A stretch of 58,802 nucleotides of DNA from Burkholderiales bacterium. Lineage in GTDB: Bacteria > Pseudomonadota > Gammaproteobacteria > Burkholderiales > Burkholderiaceae_C. The stretch covers positions 1 through 58,802 of the forward strand of contig JAEKKH010000185.1 in assembly GCA_019510465.1 (NCBI GenBank). Direction: 5' to 3'. Every line of letters starts with the position of its first letter. The stretch's first letter is position 1. The notes below the pieces were generated by a model. It was not told the origin of the DNA, did no database searches, and saw only the letters and a list, made by a program, of their open reading frames with translations. A program made the position numbers and the translations under genes. Positions 28,565 to 38,222 of this stretch are shown here, one piece after another.

Positions 28565-28567
28565 AAT
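28562..28567 (+). promoter_or_regulatory. Possible -10 element for accD
   Basis: TAAAAT overlaps the trpA stop codon, 75 bp before the accD start. No clear -35 hexamer is seen, so accD may also be read from upstream. Confidence 0.35.
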
Positions 28568-28641
28568 CGCCTGCCCCGCTCCGGTCCCCCCCGGAGCACG
28601 AAGGAAGCGCCGGGGTTCCCGGTGCGTTCAAGGAGTGATTG

Positions 28642-29514
28642 ATGAGTTGGCTTGAGAAGCTGTTGCCCCCGAAGATCCAGCAAACGGATCCGAGCGAGCG
28701 GCGCACGATCCCCGAAGGCCTGTGGATCAAGTGCCCGTCCTGCGAAACGGTGCTCTACAAGACCGACCTCGAGCAGAACCTGAACGTCTGCCCCAAGTGC
28801 GACCACCACCTGCGCATCGGCGCCCGGGCGCGGCTCGACGGCTTCCTCGACCCCGAAGGCCGCTTCGAGATCGGCCAGGAAATCCTCCCGGTCGACCCGC
28901 TGAAGTTCAAGGACAGCCGCAAGTACCCGGAGCGCCTGCAGGGCGCGCTGGAGGCCACCGGCGAGACCGACGCGCTGGTCGTGATGGGCGGCTCCGTCAT
29001 GAGCGTGCCGGCGGTCGTCGCCTGCTTCGAGTTCGACTTCATGGGCGGCTCGATGGGTTCCGTCGTCGGTGAGCGCTTCGTGCGCGGCGTGCGGACGGCC
29101 GTCGAGCAGCGCGTGCCCTTCATCTGCTTCACCGCCACCGGCGGCGCGCGGATGCAGGAGGGCCTGTTCAGCCTGCTGCAGATGGCCAAGACCAACGGCG
29201 CGCTCACGCTGCTGGCCAAGGCGAAGCTGCCCTACATCAGCGTGCTGACCGACCCGACCATGGGCGGCGTCTCGGCCAGCTTCGCGTTCATCGGCGACGT
29301 CGTCATCGGCGAACCCAAGGCGCTGATCGGCTTCGCCGGCCCGCGCGTGATCGAGAACACCGTGCGCGAGAAGCTGCCCGAGGGCTTCCAGCGCTCCGAG
29401 TTCCTGCTGCAGAAGGGCGCCATCGACCTGATCGTCGACCGCCGCAAGCTGCGTCCGACGGTGGCGCGCCTGCTGGCCCAGCTGCAACGCCAGAGCGCCG
29501 ACGCCGTCGCGTAG
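28642..29514 (+). CDS. accD: Acetyl-CoA carboxylase carboxyltransferase subunit beta
   Basis: Beta half of the carboxyltransferase that forms malonyl-CoA for fatty-acid synthesis. It has 290 residues. Four zinc cysteines are Cys31, Cys34, Cys50 and Cys53 ([11 protein letters not shown]...[10 protein letters not shown]). The crotonase-type core has [23 protein letters not shown] and [43 protein letters not shown] sits eight bases before ATG 28642, deciding against the TTG three bases upstream. Confidence 0.97.
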   Translation: MSWLEKLLPPKIQQTDPSERRTIPEGLWIKCPSCETVLYKTDLEQNLNVCPKCDHHLRIGARARLDGFLDPEGRFEIGQEILPVDPLKFKDSRKYPERLQGALEATGETDALVVMGGSVMSVPAVVACFEFDFMGGSMGSVVGERFVRGVRTAVEQRVPFICFTATGGARMQEGLFSLLQMAKTNGALTLLAKAKLPYISVLTDPTMGGVSASFAFIGDVVIGEPKALIGFAGPRVIENTVREKLPEGFQRSEFLLQKGAIDLIVDRRKLRPTVARLLAQLQRQSADAVA

Positions 29515-29515
29515 C

Positions 29516-29665
29516 GGAGTCCCACGGTCGCCGGCGCTCCCTGCCCCCGAGCGGCCGGCCGCGACTGGCCCGGCAGAGCCGGTTCCAGCGCTCCCTTGAA
29601 CTTCTCGCTTGCTTGTGAGCGGCAGCGCCGATGGCGGCTGCCGCTTCGCGCTTCTGGCTTCGATC
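29516..29665. repeat. Dispersed intergenic repeat before folC
   Basis: The 155-bp accD-folC gap is nearly filled by one copy of the repeat seen in triplicate before urtB: cccacggtcgccggcgctccc, then cccgagcggccggccgcga, then gtgagcggcagcgcc and a cttcgcgctt-type end. The two loci share both the order and the spacing of these blocks over about 150 bp. Confidence 0.85.
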
Positions 29666-29669
29666 TCAC

Positions 29670-30980
29670 ATGACCTCGCCCACGACCCTTGCCGACTGGT
29701 TGGCCCACTGCGAACGCCTTCATCCGAAGACGATCGACATGACGCTCGCGCGCACGAAGACGCTGATCGAGCGCCTGGGCCTGAAGTTCGCCGTGCCGGT
29801 GATCACCGTGGCGGGCACCAACGGCAAGGGCTCGACCTGCGCGATGCTGGAGGCGATCGGCCTGGCGGCCGGCTACAAGGTGGGCGCGTACATCAAGCCG
29901 CACCTCGTGCACTTCGAGGAGCGCTGCCGCATCGACGGCAGGATGGTGGCGGCCGACGACCTGATCCCGCACTTCCAGGCCGTGGAGGCCGCGCGCGGCG
30001 ACATCGCGCTGACGTACTTCGAGTTCACGACGCTGGTGATCATGCGCGCGCTGGCTTCGGCGCGGGTCGATCTCGTCATCCTCGAAGTCGGCCTCGGCGG
30101 CCGGCTGGACGCCGTCAACGCCGTCGACCCGGACGTCTCGGTCATCACCAGCATCGACATCGACCACGTGGAATACCTCGGCCCCGACCGCGAGTCGATC
30201 GGGCGCGAGAAGGCACACATCGCGCGCAAGGGCAGGCCGCTGGTCGTGGCCGACCCGGTGCCGCCGCAAAGCATCGTCGACTATGCGGCGCAGATCGGCG
30301 CCGACCTGTGGCTGATCGGGCGCGATTTCAACTACGCCGGCGACCGCCAGCAGTGGTCCTGGAGCGGCCGCGGCCGGCGCTGGAATGCGCTCGGCTACCC
30401 GTCGCTGCGCGGCGCGAACCAGTTGCTCAACGCGTCCGGCGCGCTGGCGGCGTTCGAGACCCTGCGCGACCGGCTGCCGATCACCGCGCAGGCGGTGCGC
30501 GTGGGCCTGGCGTCGATCGACCTGCCCGGCCGCTTCCAGATCGTCCCGGGCCAGCCGGCGCTGGTGCTCGACGTCGCGCACAACCCGCACTCGGTGGCGG
30601 CGCTGGCGCAGAACCTGGACCAGATGGGCTTCTTCCCGCGCACCTTCGCCGTGTTCGGCGCGATGCACGACAAGGACCTGGCCGGCGCGCTGGGCAAGAT
30701 CACGCACCTGGTCGACGACTGGATGCTCACCGACCTGCCGCTGCCGCGCGCCGCGAAGGCCGCGGAGCTGGCCGAGGTGGTGTGGTCGCTCACGGCGACT
30801 GCGCCGTCGGCGTCGTCCAAGCCGCGCGTCAGCACGTTCGCGTCGCCCGCCGAAGCGTTGTCGGCGGCGCTCGCCCAGGCGGAGCCCCCTGATAGAATCG
30901 TGGTCTTCGGCTCGTTCTACACCGTGGGCGGCGTGCTGAAGGACGGCCCCCCGCGACTGGTGGCCCGACATCTCGGTTGA
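29670..30980 (+). CDS. folC: Bifunctional dihydrofolate synthase / folylpolyglutamate synthase
   Basis: ATP-dependent Mur-ligase-type enzyme that adds glutamate to dihydropteroate and to folates. It has 436 residues from ATG 29670; the upstream part of the frame is repeat. The P-loop is VAGTNGKGSTCAMLEAIG (about residues 45-62). YFEFTTLVIMRALA and VILEVGLGGRLDAVNAVDPDVSVITSIDIDHVEYLG are typical, and the C-terminal ligase domain has LVLDVAHNPHSVAALAQNL. It is followed closely by the SPOR-domain gene, a conserved order. Confidence 0.95.
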   Translation: MTSPTTLADWLAHCERLHPKTIDMTLARTKTLIERLGLKFAVPVITVAGTNGKGSTCAMLEAIGLAAGYKVGAYIKPHLVHFEERCRIDGRMVAADDLIPHFQAVEAARGDIALTYFEFTTLVIMRALASARVDLVILEVGLGGRLDAVNAVDPDVSVITSIDIDHVEYLGPDRESIGREKAHIARKGRPLVVADPVPPQSIVDYAAQIGADLWLIGRDFNYAGDRQQWSWSGRGRRWNALGYPSLRGANQLLNASGALAAFETLRDRLPITAQAVRVGLASIDLPGRFQIVPGQPALVLDVAHNPHSVAALAQNLDQMGFFPRTFAVFGAMHDKDLAGALGKITHLVDDWMLTDLPLPRAAKAAELAEVVWSLTATAPSASSKPRVSTFASPAEALSAALAQAEPPDRIVVFGSFYTVGGVLKDGPPRLVARHLG

Positions 30981-31039
30981 AGCCGCGGCGCCCGCCGCGC
31001 CGACGCCACCTGTCCGGCCCCGGACTCCGATGAGAAGGC

Positions 31040-32038
31040 ATGGGGCTGCTGTCGATTTTTTCCCGCAACAAGCAGGCTGCCGCCAAGCCCGGGAAACCGG
31101 CGCGGGGCGGCCGGTCGCCAGCCCGCCAGGCCCCGCTCGCCAACACCCAGAACCCTGACGCCGCCGACGCCCTGCGCGAGGTGCGCGCCCGTGCCCGCAC
31201 GCGCCTCATGGGCGCGACCGTGCTGCTGCTGGTGGGCGTGATCGGCTTCCCGCTGCTGTTCGAGACGCAGCCGCGCCCGGTGCCCGTCGACCTGCCCATC
31301 GAGATCCCCGCGCGCAACGCGCCGGGCGTGGTCGACGCGTCCTCGCATGCGGGCGCGCGCGCCGCGGCCACCGCCGCCCCGCGCGCCGCGTCCGGCCCGG
31401 CGCCGGAATCGGTGTCCTACGACGCGCGTCCCTCGGCCCCGGCCGCGGCGTCCGCCGCGTCGACCGCGTCGACCGCGACCGGCGGCCAGTCCGCGTTCGC
31501 TTCGCTGGCCGCGGCCCTGACATCCAGTTCGGCGGCCACCTCGGGCGATGCCGCGGACAAGGCGGCGTATGTCGCGCCGTCGATGGGCGGCAAGGGGACG
31601 GCGGCCAGGCCGGCCGCCAAGGCGGACAAGGGCGACAGGGCAGACAAGACGGACAAGACGGACAAGGCTGCGCCCAGCGCCACGGCGGCCGCGTCCAGGC
31701 CGACGCTGCGCACGCCGGGCCCGGTGCTGCCGCCGCCTGCCTCCAAGTCCTCGCCCGCCGCGTTGCTGGCCGGCGCCTCCGCCGACAAGCCGTCCGACGC
31801 CGCCCCGGGCGGCCGCTTCGTCGTGCAGGTCGGCGCGTTCCTCGATGACGCCAAGGTGCGCGAGGCGCGCGGCAAGGTCGAGAAGCTGGGCCTGAAGACC
31901 TACACCCAGCCGGTGGACACGCCCACCGGCAAGCGCATCCGCGTGCGCATCGGGCCCTTCGCCACCAAGGCCGAGGCGGACAAGGCCGCCGCCCGGATCA
32001 AGGCCGAGGGCCAGGCGGCCGTGGTGCTCGCGCTGTGA
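31040..32038 (+). CDS. SPOR-domain cell-division protein (DedD-like)
   Basis: A 332-residue inner-membrane protein with a short cytoplasmic N-terminus, one TM at about residues 56-75 (LMGATVLLLVGVIGFPLLF), a long Ala/Ser/Lys-rich periplasmic linker with a KADKGDRADKTDKTDK-type stretch, and a C-terminal SPOR domain (about 255-332: GRFVVQVGAFLDDAKVREARGKVEKLGLKTYTQPV...). SPOR domains bind glycan strands bare of stem peptides at the division site. Position between folC and cvpA matches dedD in E. coli. The linker is low-complexity, so its exact sequence is unlikely to matter. Confidence 0.9.
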   Translation: MGLLSIFSRNKQAAAKPGKPARGGRSPARQAPLANTQNPDAADALREVRARARTRLMGATVLLLVGVIGFPLLFETQPRPVPVDLPIEIPARNAPGVVDASSHAGARAAATAAPRAASGPAPESVSYDARPSAPAAASAASTASTATGGQSAFASLAAALTSSSAATSGDAADKAAYVAPSMGGKGTAARPAAKADKGDRADKTDKTDKAAPSATAAASRPTLRTPGPVLPPPASKSSPAALLAGASADKPSDAAPGGRFVVQVGAFLDDAKVREARGKVEKLGLKTYTQPVDTPTGKRIRVRIGPFATKAEADKAAARIKAEGQAAVVLAL

Positions 32039-32547
32039 ACCTGCCGCAGTTCGACCTCCAGCTCGGCTGGGTCGACATCGCGCTGCTGGCGGTGTTCGGC
32101 CTGTCCGTGCTGATCGGCCTATGGCGCGGGTTCGTGTTCGAGATCGTGTCGCTGCTGGGCTGGCTGGTCGCGTTCGTGATCGCCAACTCGGCCGGGCCGC
32201 TCCTGGCCGAGGTGCTGCCGATCAGCGACGAACCGAAGGTCCGGTTGTGGATCGCCTACATCGTCGTCTTCATCGCCATCCTGGTCACCTGCACGCTGCT
32301 GGCGCGCATGCTGCGGGCTCTGGTGGCGGCGACGCCGCTGTCTTTCGTCGACCACCTGCTGGGCGGATTGTTCGGCGCGGCGCGCGGCGCGCTGGTCTGC
32401 GTGATCGTGGCGACCCTCGTGATGCTGTCGCCCTATGCGACTTCCACAACGTGGAAAAAGTCGCACGGCGCGCTCTGGTTGGGCATGGCGCTGGAAGGGT
32501 TGAAACCCGTCCTTCCGCAGTCACTTAACGTGCACATCCACACGTAG
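32035..32547 (+). CDS. cvpA: CvpA family membrane protein
   Basis: A 170-residue polytopic inner-membrane protein, the homologue of the E. coli colicin V production factor, whose biochemical role is unclear. It starts with GTG at 32035, overlapping the SPOR gene's stop by four bases (GTGA). Four hydrophobic segments are visible: [63 protein letters not shown], and [20 protein letters not shown]. Location immediately upstream of purF is the classic arrangement. Confidence 0.93.
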   Translation: MNLPQFDLQLGWVDIALLAVFGLSVLIGLWRGFVFEIVSLLGWLVAFVIANSAGPLLAEVLPISDEPKVRLWIAYIVVFIAILVTCTLLARMLRALVAATPLSFVDHLLGGLFGAARGALVCVIVATLVMLSPYATSTTWKKSHGALWLGMALEGLKPVLPQSLNVHIHT

Positions 32548-32662
32548 GACGGCCACCTATTCGGCCTGTTCTCGGCTACGGTTATGGGCTCGGTGCCAAC
32601 GCAGCGCCGGCGCCCGACAACAGAATTTCTCCCTCTCGGTATTTCAGGAAACGGACCTCCCC

Positions 32663-34180
32663 ATGTGCGGCATCGTCGGCGTGATCTCCAAATCCCCCGT
32701 CAACCAGTTGATCTACGACGCGCTCCTGCTGCTGCAGCACCGCGGGCAGGACGCCGCCGGCATCGTGACGATGCAGGGCACCAAGTGCTTCATGCACAAG
32801 GCGCGCGGCATGGTGCGCGACGTGTTCCGCACCCGCAACATGCGCGCGCTGCCGGGCAACGTGGGCCTGGGCCAGGTGCGCTACCCGACGGCGGGCAACG
32901 CCTACAGCGAAGAGGAGGCGCAGCCGTTCTACGTCAACGCGCCGTTCGGCATCGTGCTGGTGCACAACGGCAACCTGACCAACGCCCACGCGCTGAAGTC
33001 CGAGCTGGTCGACAAGGATCGCCGCCACATCAACACCGAGAGCGACACCGAGGTGCTGATCAACATCCTCGCGCACGAGCTGTCCAACGCCGCGACCGGG
33101 GCGAAGCTGACGCCCGACGTGATCTTCGCGGCCGTCGCGGCCGTGCACAAGCGCATCAAGGGTTCGTACGCCGTCGTCGCGCTGATCGCCGGCCACGGCC
33201 TGCTCGCCTTCCGCGACCCGTTCGGCATCCGCCCGCTGATCTACGGCACCGCCGAGACGCCGGATGGCTCGAGCGTCATCGTCGCCAGCGAGAGCGTGGC
33301 GCTCGAGGGCACCGGCCACCAGGTGGCGCGTGACGTGCAGCCTGGCGAGGCGCTGTTCATCGACCTCGAGGGCCAGGTGCACGCCAGGCAGTGCGCCGAG
33401 AACCCGACGCTCAACCCGTGCATGTTCGAGTACGTGTACCTGGCGCGGCCCGACTCCGTCATCGACGGCATCTCGGTCTACCAGGCGCGCCTGAACATGG
33501 GCGAGACGCTGGCGCAGCGCCTGATCTCGACGATGCCGCCCTCCGACATCGACGTCGTCATCCCCATTCCCGAATCGAGCCGCCCCTCGGCGATGCAGCT
33601 CGCGCAGAAGATCGGCAAGCCGTACCGCGAGGGCTTCGTGAAGAACCGCTACGTCGGCCGTACCTTCATCATGCCGGGGCAGTCGGTGCGCAAGAAGTCG
33701 GTGCGCCAGAAGCTCAACGCGATCGGCGTCGAGTTCAAGGGCCGCAACGTGCTGCTGGTGGACGATTCCATCGTGCGCGGCACCACCTCCAAGGAGATCG
33801 TGCAGATGGCGCGCGAGGCGGGCGCCAACAAGGTCTACATGGCCTCGGCCGCGCCGCCGGTCAAGTACCCCAACGTCTACGGCATCGACATGCCCACGCC
33901 GGAGGAGCTGATCGCCTCGGGCCGCACGATGGAGGAGATCCGCGACTTCATCGGCGCCGACGCCCTGATCTACCAGGACGTCGACGCGATGAAGCGCGTG
34001 GTCGGCAAGCTCAACGGCAAGGTCGCGAGCTTCGAGGCCTCGTGCTTCGACGGCCGCTACATCACCGGCGACGTCTCCGTCGAGGACTTCTCCACGATGC
34101 GCGAGCAGCGCCGCTCGCAGCAGACCGAGGAGGACGATCCGGCCCGCTCGCGCCTGGCGCTGCAGAACACCGGCGACTGA
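32663..34180 (+). CDS. purF: Amidophosphoribosyltransferase
   Basis: First committed step of purine synthesis: PRPP plus glutamine to phosphoribosylamine. It has 505 residues. The glutaminase nucleophile is Cys2 ([34 protein letters not shown]). The PRPP-binding loop is [26 protein letters not shown] in the C-terminal phosphoribosyltransferase domain. No metZ gene follows it here, unlike in many relatives; the next gene is gltX. Confidence 0.97.
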   Translation: MCGIVGVISKSPVNQLIYDALLLLQHRGQDAAGIVTMQGTKCFMHKARGMVRDVFRTRNMRALPGNVGLGQVRYPTAGNAYSEEEAQPFYVNAPFGIVLVHNGNLTNAHALKSELVDKDRRHINTESDTEVLINILAHELSNAATGAKLTPDVIFAAVAAVHKRIKGSYAVVALIAGHGLLAFRDPFGIRPLIYGTAETPDGSSVIVASESVALEGTGHQVARDVQPGEALFIDLEGQVHARQCAENPTLNPCMFEYVYLARPDSVIDGISVYQARLNMGETLAQRLISTMPPSDIDVVIPIPESSRPSAMQLAQKIGKPYREGFVKNRYVGRTFIMPGQSVRKKSVRQKLNAIGVEFKGRNVLLVDDSIVRGTTSKEIVQMAREAGANKVYMASAAPPVKYPNVYGIDMPTPEELIASGRTMEEIRDFIGADALIYQDVDAMKRVVGKLNGKVASFEASCFDGRYITGDVSVEDFSTMREQRRSQQTEEDDPARSRLALQNTGD

Positions 34181-34220
34181 CGCCGGTTTCGGCGACACTC
34201 CTCTTCCACGCCTCGGCCAC

Positions 34221-34247
34221 GGCACCCTGCGGGGTGCCTTCTCGTTT
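34221..34247 (+). terminator. Rho-independent terminator after purF
   Basis: Stem ggcaccc/gggtgcc with a tgcg loop, followed by the T-rich ttctcgttt, ten bases before the gltX start. Confidence 0.65.
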
Positions 34248-34256
34248 CAAGACATC

Positions 34257-35651
34257 GTGACCACGCCCATTCGCACCCGCATCGCCCCGTCGCCGACGGG
34301 CTTTCTCCATCTCGGCACCGCGCGCACGGCGCTGTACTCGTGGGCGTACGCGCGCCACCACGGCGGCGAGTTCGTGCTGCGCATCGAGGACACCGACGTC
34401 GCGCGCTCGACGCAGGACTCGGTCGAACAGATCATCGCGGCGATGAACTGGCTGGGCCTGTCCTACGACGAGGGCCCGGTCTACCAGATGCAGCGCCTGG
34501 AGCGCTACCAGGCGGTCGTCGACACGATGCTGGCGGCCGGCACGGCCTACCGCTGCTACTGCACGCCCGACGATCTCGAGAAGATGAAGGCCGACCAGGA
34601 AGCGCGCGGCGAGAAGCGTCGCTACGACGGCACCTGGCGTCCGATGCCGGGCAAGACGCTGCCGCCGGTGCCCGCGGGCGTGAAGCCGGTGGTCCGCTTC
34701 GCCAATCCGCTGGACGGCGAGGTGACCTGGGACGACCTGGTCAAGGGGCCGATCACGATCCACAACAAGGAGATCGACGACCTCATCATCGTGCGCGACG
34801 ACGGCGTGCCGACGTACAACTTCGCGGTGGTGGTCGACGACTGGGACATGCGCATCAGCCACGTCTTCCGCGGCGACGAGCACATCAACAACACGCCCTG
34901 GCAGGTCAACATGTTCCGCGCACTCGGCGCGGCGCTGCCGCGGTTCGGCCACCTGCCCATCATCCTGGGCGACGATGGCCTGAAGCTGTCCAAGCGCCGC
35001 GGCGCCGTCAGCGTCACCGAGTACGAGGCCAACGGCTTCCTGCCGGAAGGCATGAACAACTACCTCGCGCGCCTGGGCTGGAGCCATGGCGACGACGAGC
35101 TGTTCACCGTGGACCAGATGGTCTCGTGGTTCGACGGATCGCACCTGAACAGGAGCCCGGCGCAATGGGACGCAGCCAAGCTGCTGTGGGTCAATGCGCA
35201 TCACATGAAGCAAGCCGACGACGCGCGCCTGGCGACGCTCGTCGTGGGCCAGCTGGCCAAGCGGGGCATCGAGGCCGCGGCGGACGATGCCATGGCCGCG
35301 CGCTGCGCGCTGCTGAAGGATCGCTGCCAGACGACGGTGGAACTGGCCGACTGGATCGAGATGTTCTTCAAGGCGCCGACGCCGGCCCCGTCCGACCTCG
35401 ACCAGCATGTCACCGACGCCGCGAAGGCCGCGCTGCGCACGCTGCGCGAGAAGCTCGAGACGGTGGCCTGGGACAAGGCCGCGATCGCCGCCGCGATGAA
35501 GGAGACGCTCGCGGCCCACGCGATCAAGATGCCGCAACTGGCCATCCCGCTGCGCGTGGTCGTGTGCGGTCGCGCCCAGACGCCGGCCATCGATGCGGTC
35601 ATCGCAACTTTCCAACGCGAAGTTGTACTCGACCGCTTGCGTGCCATTTGA
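34257..35651 (+). CDS. gltX: Glutamate-tRNA ligase
   Basis: Class I synthetase, 464 residues, charging tRNA-Glu. It starts with GTG ([29 protein letters not shown]-type motif). The KMSKS-type loop is [15 protein letters not shown]. It also has [13 protein letters not shown] and a helical anticodon-binding domain. The gene lies directly before a tRNA cluster that includes two tRNA-Glu genes, its own substrates. Confidence 0.97.
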   Translation: MTTPIRTRIAPSPTGFLHLGTARTALYSWAYARHHGGEFVLRIEDTDVARSTQDSVEQIIAAMNWLGLSYDEGPVYQMQRLERYQAVVDTMLAAGTAYRCYCTPDDLEKMKADQEARGEKRRYDGTWRPMPGKTLPPVPAGVKPVVRFANPLDGEVTWDDLVKGPITIHNKEIDDLIIVRDDGVPTYNFAVVVDDWDMRISHVFRGDEHINNTPWQVNMFRALGAALPRFGHLPIILGDDGLKLSKRRGAVSVTEYEANGFLPEGMNNYLARLGWSHGDDELFTVDQMVSWFDGSHLNRSPAQWDAAKLLWVNAHHMKQADDARLATLVVGQLAKRGIEAAADDAMAARCALLKDRCQTTVELADWIEMFFKAPTPAPSDLDQHVTDAAKAALRTLREKLETVAWDKAAIAAAMKETLAAHAIKMPQLAIPLRVVVCGRAQTPAIDAVIATFQREVVLDRLRAI

Positions 35652-35666
35652 AAACTGTTCTATACT
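35637..35666 (+). promoter_or_regulatory. Promoter of the tRNA cluster
   Basis: TTGCGT (35637-35642) and TATACT (35661-35666) with an 18-bp spacer, about 60 bp before the first tRNA. The -35 overlaps the end of gltX. The near-consensus -10 and the position fit a stable-RNA promoter. Confidence 0.65.
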
Positions 35667-35727
35667 AGCTGTCTTCGCTCTTCACCACGCGATGCGGTTT
35701 CGACAGTCAAATGTCGAGGTCAAAATC

Positions 35728-35803
<76 letters not shown>

Positions 35804-35852
35804 ATCTGCTTCGGCGGGCCAGCAGCGCGTGGTAGAGAGAAGATGAATTCTT

Positions 35853-35928
35853 GACCCTATCGTCTAGAGGCCTAGGACACGACCCTTTCACGGTCGTTAC
35901 CGGGGTTCGAATCCCCGTGGGGTCGCCA
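35853..35928 (+). tRNA. tRNA-Glu (anticodon TTC), copy 1
   Basis: A 76-nt tRNA. The anticodon arm is cgacc-ctttcac-ggtcg (TTC), the T-loop ggttcgaatcc. The acceptor begins GACCCTA, pairing with TGGGGTC, discriminator G, encoded CCA. Confidence 0.95.
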
Positions 35929-35999
35929 GCGACAGCGGGCACAAGTTGCAGGCAGCGCTTGGAGCGCTTGGAACGCAAGTTCGAAGTTGCCGACCACGT

Positions 36000-36076
36000 G
36001 GAGTGGTAGTTCAGTTGGTTAGAATACCGGCCTGTCACGCCGGGGGTCGCGGGTTCGAGTCCCGTCCACTCCGCCA
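36000..36076 (+). tRNA. tRNA-Asp (anticodon GTC), copy 1
   Basis: A 77-nt tRNA, ggagtggtagttcagttgg start, anticodon GTC in ccggcctgtcacgccgg, T-arm ggttcgagtcc, acceptor ggagtgg/ccactcc, discriminator G, encoded CCA. Confidence 0.95.
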
Positions 36077-36093
36077 AAATTTGCTTTACGACT

Positions 36094-36169
36094 GGCCCTA
36101 TCGTCTAGAGGCCTAGGACACGACCCTTTCACGGTCGTTACAGGGGTTCGAATCCCCTTGGGGTCACCA
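36094..36169 (+). tRNA. tRNA-Glu (anticodon TTC), copy 2
   Basis: Almost identical to the tRNA-Glu at 35853. Differences lie in the acceptor stem (GGCCCTA, so the second pair is G-U), the T-stem base pair (caggggttcg / ccccttg) and the discriminator (A instead of G). It is part of a duplicated Glu-Asp unit. Confidence 0.94.
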
Positions 36170-36230
36170 GTCACCACACACAAGCCGCGTGCGGCGCTTG
36201 GAGCGAAGGCTCGAAGCCGGACGGCCGCGT

Positions 36231-36307
36231 GGAGTGGTAGTTCAGTTGGTTAGAATACCGGCCTGTCACGCCGGGGGTCGCGGGTTCGAGTCCCGTCCAC
36301 TCCGCCA
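36231..36307 (+). tRNA. tRNA-Asp (anticodon GTC), copy 2
   Basis: Identical in sequence to the tRNA-Asp at 36000. The spacer before it shares gcgcttggagcg with the spacer before copy 1, showing that the duplication included the spacer. Confidence 0.95.
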
Positions 36308-36315
36308 AAGCATTC

Positions 36316-36349
36316 AACGGGTTGCAGTCGCAAGATTGCAGCCCGTTTT
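36316..36349 (+). terminator. Terminator of the tRNA cluster
   Basis: Stem aacgggttgca / tgcagcccgtt (one G-T pair) with a 10-base loop and a tttt tract, directly after the last tRNA. Confidence 0.85.
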
Positions 36350-36441
36350 CCATTGTCGCGTCGGGAAGCCATGCCGGCCTCGACCCGCGCGGCCTACAGC
36401 CGGGCGCGCCGGCGGCCGATATCCAGGGCAGGAGCCCTGCC

Positions 36442-37104
36442 ATGCACGACCGCCACCACGCCCGACCGATCGCCCGCCCACGCGCAGCCGCCCGCGCGTC
36501 ACGCGCGCCCCTGGGCGCAGGGCTCGCCGCCCTTTCGCTGATGGCCGGCTGTGCGGCGGTGCGCCTGGACGCGCCGCGCTATGTCGAGCCGCCCGCGACA
36601 GTGGCCACGGCCAAGGTGCGGGTGGTGAACACACGCGCCCAGGTCTACTACGCCGACATCGCCGTGTTCGATGCGCCGGCCTGCCTGACCAGGGCCAACC
36701 TCGGCATGACCGGCGGCGAGAGCCGCGACGCCGAACGCCTGGGCATGCTCGACGACCAGCCGGTGTCGGCCGCGACGCTGGAGCGCCTGGTGCGCGCCGG
36801 TGAACCTTTGGTGCTGGGCCCGCGCGTCGTCTTCCCGACGGTCAGCCGCCGGGAAGCCATGCATGCCCTGCAGGCCGACACCCAGGAGGACGTGCGCGCC
36901 CGCCGCGCCGGGGTCTGCAAGATGCCGGCCTTCGTCCCCAAGGCCGGCGAGCAGTACGAGGTGATGGTCGACCTGTCGCCCGCCCGCTGCACGGTCACGC
37001 CCTACCGCCTGGTGGGCGAGGGCGGCGCGGTGAAGCGCGAGCCGGTGGAGTCGCAGTCGTCGCGCATCTCCACCTACGAATTCGACATGAAGTGCTTCAG
37101 GTGA
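36442..37104 (+). CDS. Predicted lipoprotein of unknown function
   Basis: A 220-residue protein from ATG 36442, preceded by ggag at 36431. A long basic N-terminus (MHDRHHARPIARPRAAARASR) leads to a hydrophobic stretch and the lipobox LMAGC, so it is probably an outer-membrane or periplasmic lipoprotein. The mature part includes VATAKVRVVNTRAQVYYADIAVFDAPACLTRANLG and ends with EPVESQSSRISTYEFDMKCFR. Three further cysteines after the lipobox could form disulphides. I recognise no family. It overlaps the convergent GNAT gene by eight bases at its 3' end. Confidence 0.75.
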   Translation: MHDRHHARPIARPRAAARASRAPLGAGLAALSLMAGCAAVRLDAPRYVEPPATVATAKVRVVNTRAQVYYADIAVFDAPACLTRANLGMTGGESRDAERLGMLDDQPVSAATLERLVRAGEPLVLGPRVVFPTVSRREAMHALQADTQEDVRARRAGVCKMPAFVPKAGEQYEVMVDLSPARCTVTPYRLVGEGGAVKREPVESQSSRISTYEFDMKCFR

Positions 37105-37621
37105 GGGCGATCGCGTAGAGCAGCGCGACGATGGGCTCGCCGGCCCACGCATCGTCCACGCGGCCCGTGCGCCGCCAGCCGCGCGACTCGTAGAAGCCGA
37201 TCGCCGCGCCGTTCGTCTCCAGCACCTTCAGGTGCATCGCCGAGGCGCCGGCTGCATGCGCCCAGCGCATGGCGGCTTCCAGGAGCGCGGTGCCCACGCC
37301 GAGACCCTTGCGATCGGGCAACGCATGCAGGTTGTTGACGTAGACGCTGCCCGCCGCGTCGGGGGCCAGCGCGCAGACGAAGCCGATCGCTTCGCCGGCC
37401 GACTCCGCGACCAGGACGCAGCCGCCCCCGGCCAGCATCTCCGGCAGCTTGCGCTCCCAGTCCGCGCGGCTGGCCGCCGGCATGTCGACGTCCAGATAAT
37501 GGTCCGATATCTGCCCCCGGTAGGTGGCGCGGCGGCTGCGGACGTGGATGTCGTCGATGGCGTCGAGATCGGCGAGGGTCGCGTCGCGCAGCGAGAAGGG
37601 CGGGGTCGAGGGCGTGGTCAA
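37097..37621 (-). CDS. GNAT-family N-acetyltransferase
   Basis: Predicted acetyl-CoA-dependent acyltransferase. The GNAT core is visible: FSLRDATLADLDAIDDIHVRSRRATYRG, VLVAESAGEAIGFVCAL, VYVNNLHALPDRKGLGVGTALLEAAMRWA (acetyl-CoA loop) and LKVLETNGAAIGFYESRGWRRTGR. The frame has no ATG or GTG outside the preceding ogt gene. The TTG at 37621 (174 residues) fits the domain and the gap after ogt, so I use it with reservation. It is the last gene of the ada-ogt operon. The substrate is unknown. Confidence 0.8.
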   Translation of the reverse strand: MTTPSTPPFSLRDATLADLDAIDDIHVRSRRATYRGQISDHYLDVDMPAASRADWERKLPEMLAGGGCVLVAESAGEAIGFVCALAPDAAGSVYVNNLHALPDRKGLGVGTALLEAAMRWAHAAGASAMHLKVLETNGAAIGFYESRGWRRTGRVDDAWAGEPIVALLYAIALT

Positions 37622-37652
37622 GAGGTGGTCGCGGGAGCTTGGCCCACCATTT

Positions 37653-38222
37653 TCACAGCAGCGCGGCCTGCGCGTCGAGCCGGCGGCCGGGCGCGAGCAC
37701 GGCGCGCTCGACGTCCAGCAGCGCCTGCTTGCGGTGCAGTCCGCCGGCATACCCGGTCAGGGTACCGTCCTCGCCGATCACGCGATGGCAGGGCACGATG
37801 ATCGAGATCGGGTTGCGCCCCACCGCGGCGCCGACGGCGCGCGAGGCCTGCGGGCTGCCGACGTCGCGCGCGATGCGGCCGTAGCTGGTCGTCTCGCCGC
37901 AGCGGATCGCGCACAGGCGCCGCCAGACGGCCTCCTGGAACGGCGTGCCCTGCGGGGCGAGCGTCACCGCGAATTGGCGCAGCCGGCCCGCGAAGTAGCG
38001 ATCGAGCTCGGCGCGCGCCTGCGCGATCCAGCGCTGGTCGTTGTCCAGCGGCGCCTCGAGCGGGCCGGGGCCGTGCTGCTGGCTGTCGAACCACAGGCCC
38101 ATCAGGCCGGCGTCGCTCGCCAGCGCGGTGAGCGGCCCGAGCGGCGTGTCGATGACGCCCTGGGCCAGGGACACCCCCGCGGTGCGGCGGGCGGGCAGGG
38201 TGGAGGAGGCGGAACGGATCAT
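37653..38222 (-). CDS. ogt: Methylated-DNA--[protein]-cysteine S-methyltransferase
   Basis: Suicide repair protein that takes methyl groups from O6-methylguanine, 189 residues. The acceptor is Cys145 in IIVPCHRVIG, and the helix-turn-helix region includes GETTSYGRIARDVGSPQASRAVGAAVGRNP. Its ATG overlaps the stop of the upstream Ada-AlkA gene (ATGA), so the two are translationally coupled. In E. coli this activity is the C-terminal half of Ada. Here it is a separate protein, complementing the Ada N-terminal domain fused to AlkA. Confidence 0.95.
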   Translation of the reverse strand: MIRSASSTLPARRTAGVSLAQGVIDTPLGPLTALASDAGLMGLWFDSQQHGPGPLEAPLDNDQRWIAQARAELDRYFAGRLRQFAVTLAPQGTPFQEAVWRRLCAIRCGETTSYGRIARDVGSPQASRAVGAAVGRNPISIIVPCHRVIGEDGTLTGYAGGLHRKQALLDVERAVLAPGRRLDAQAALL

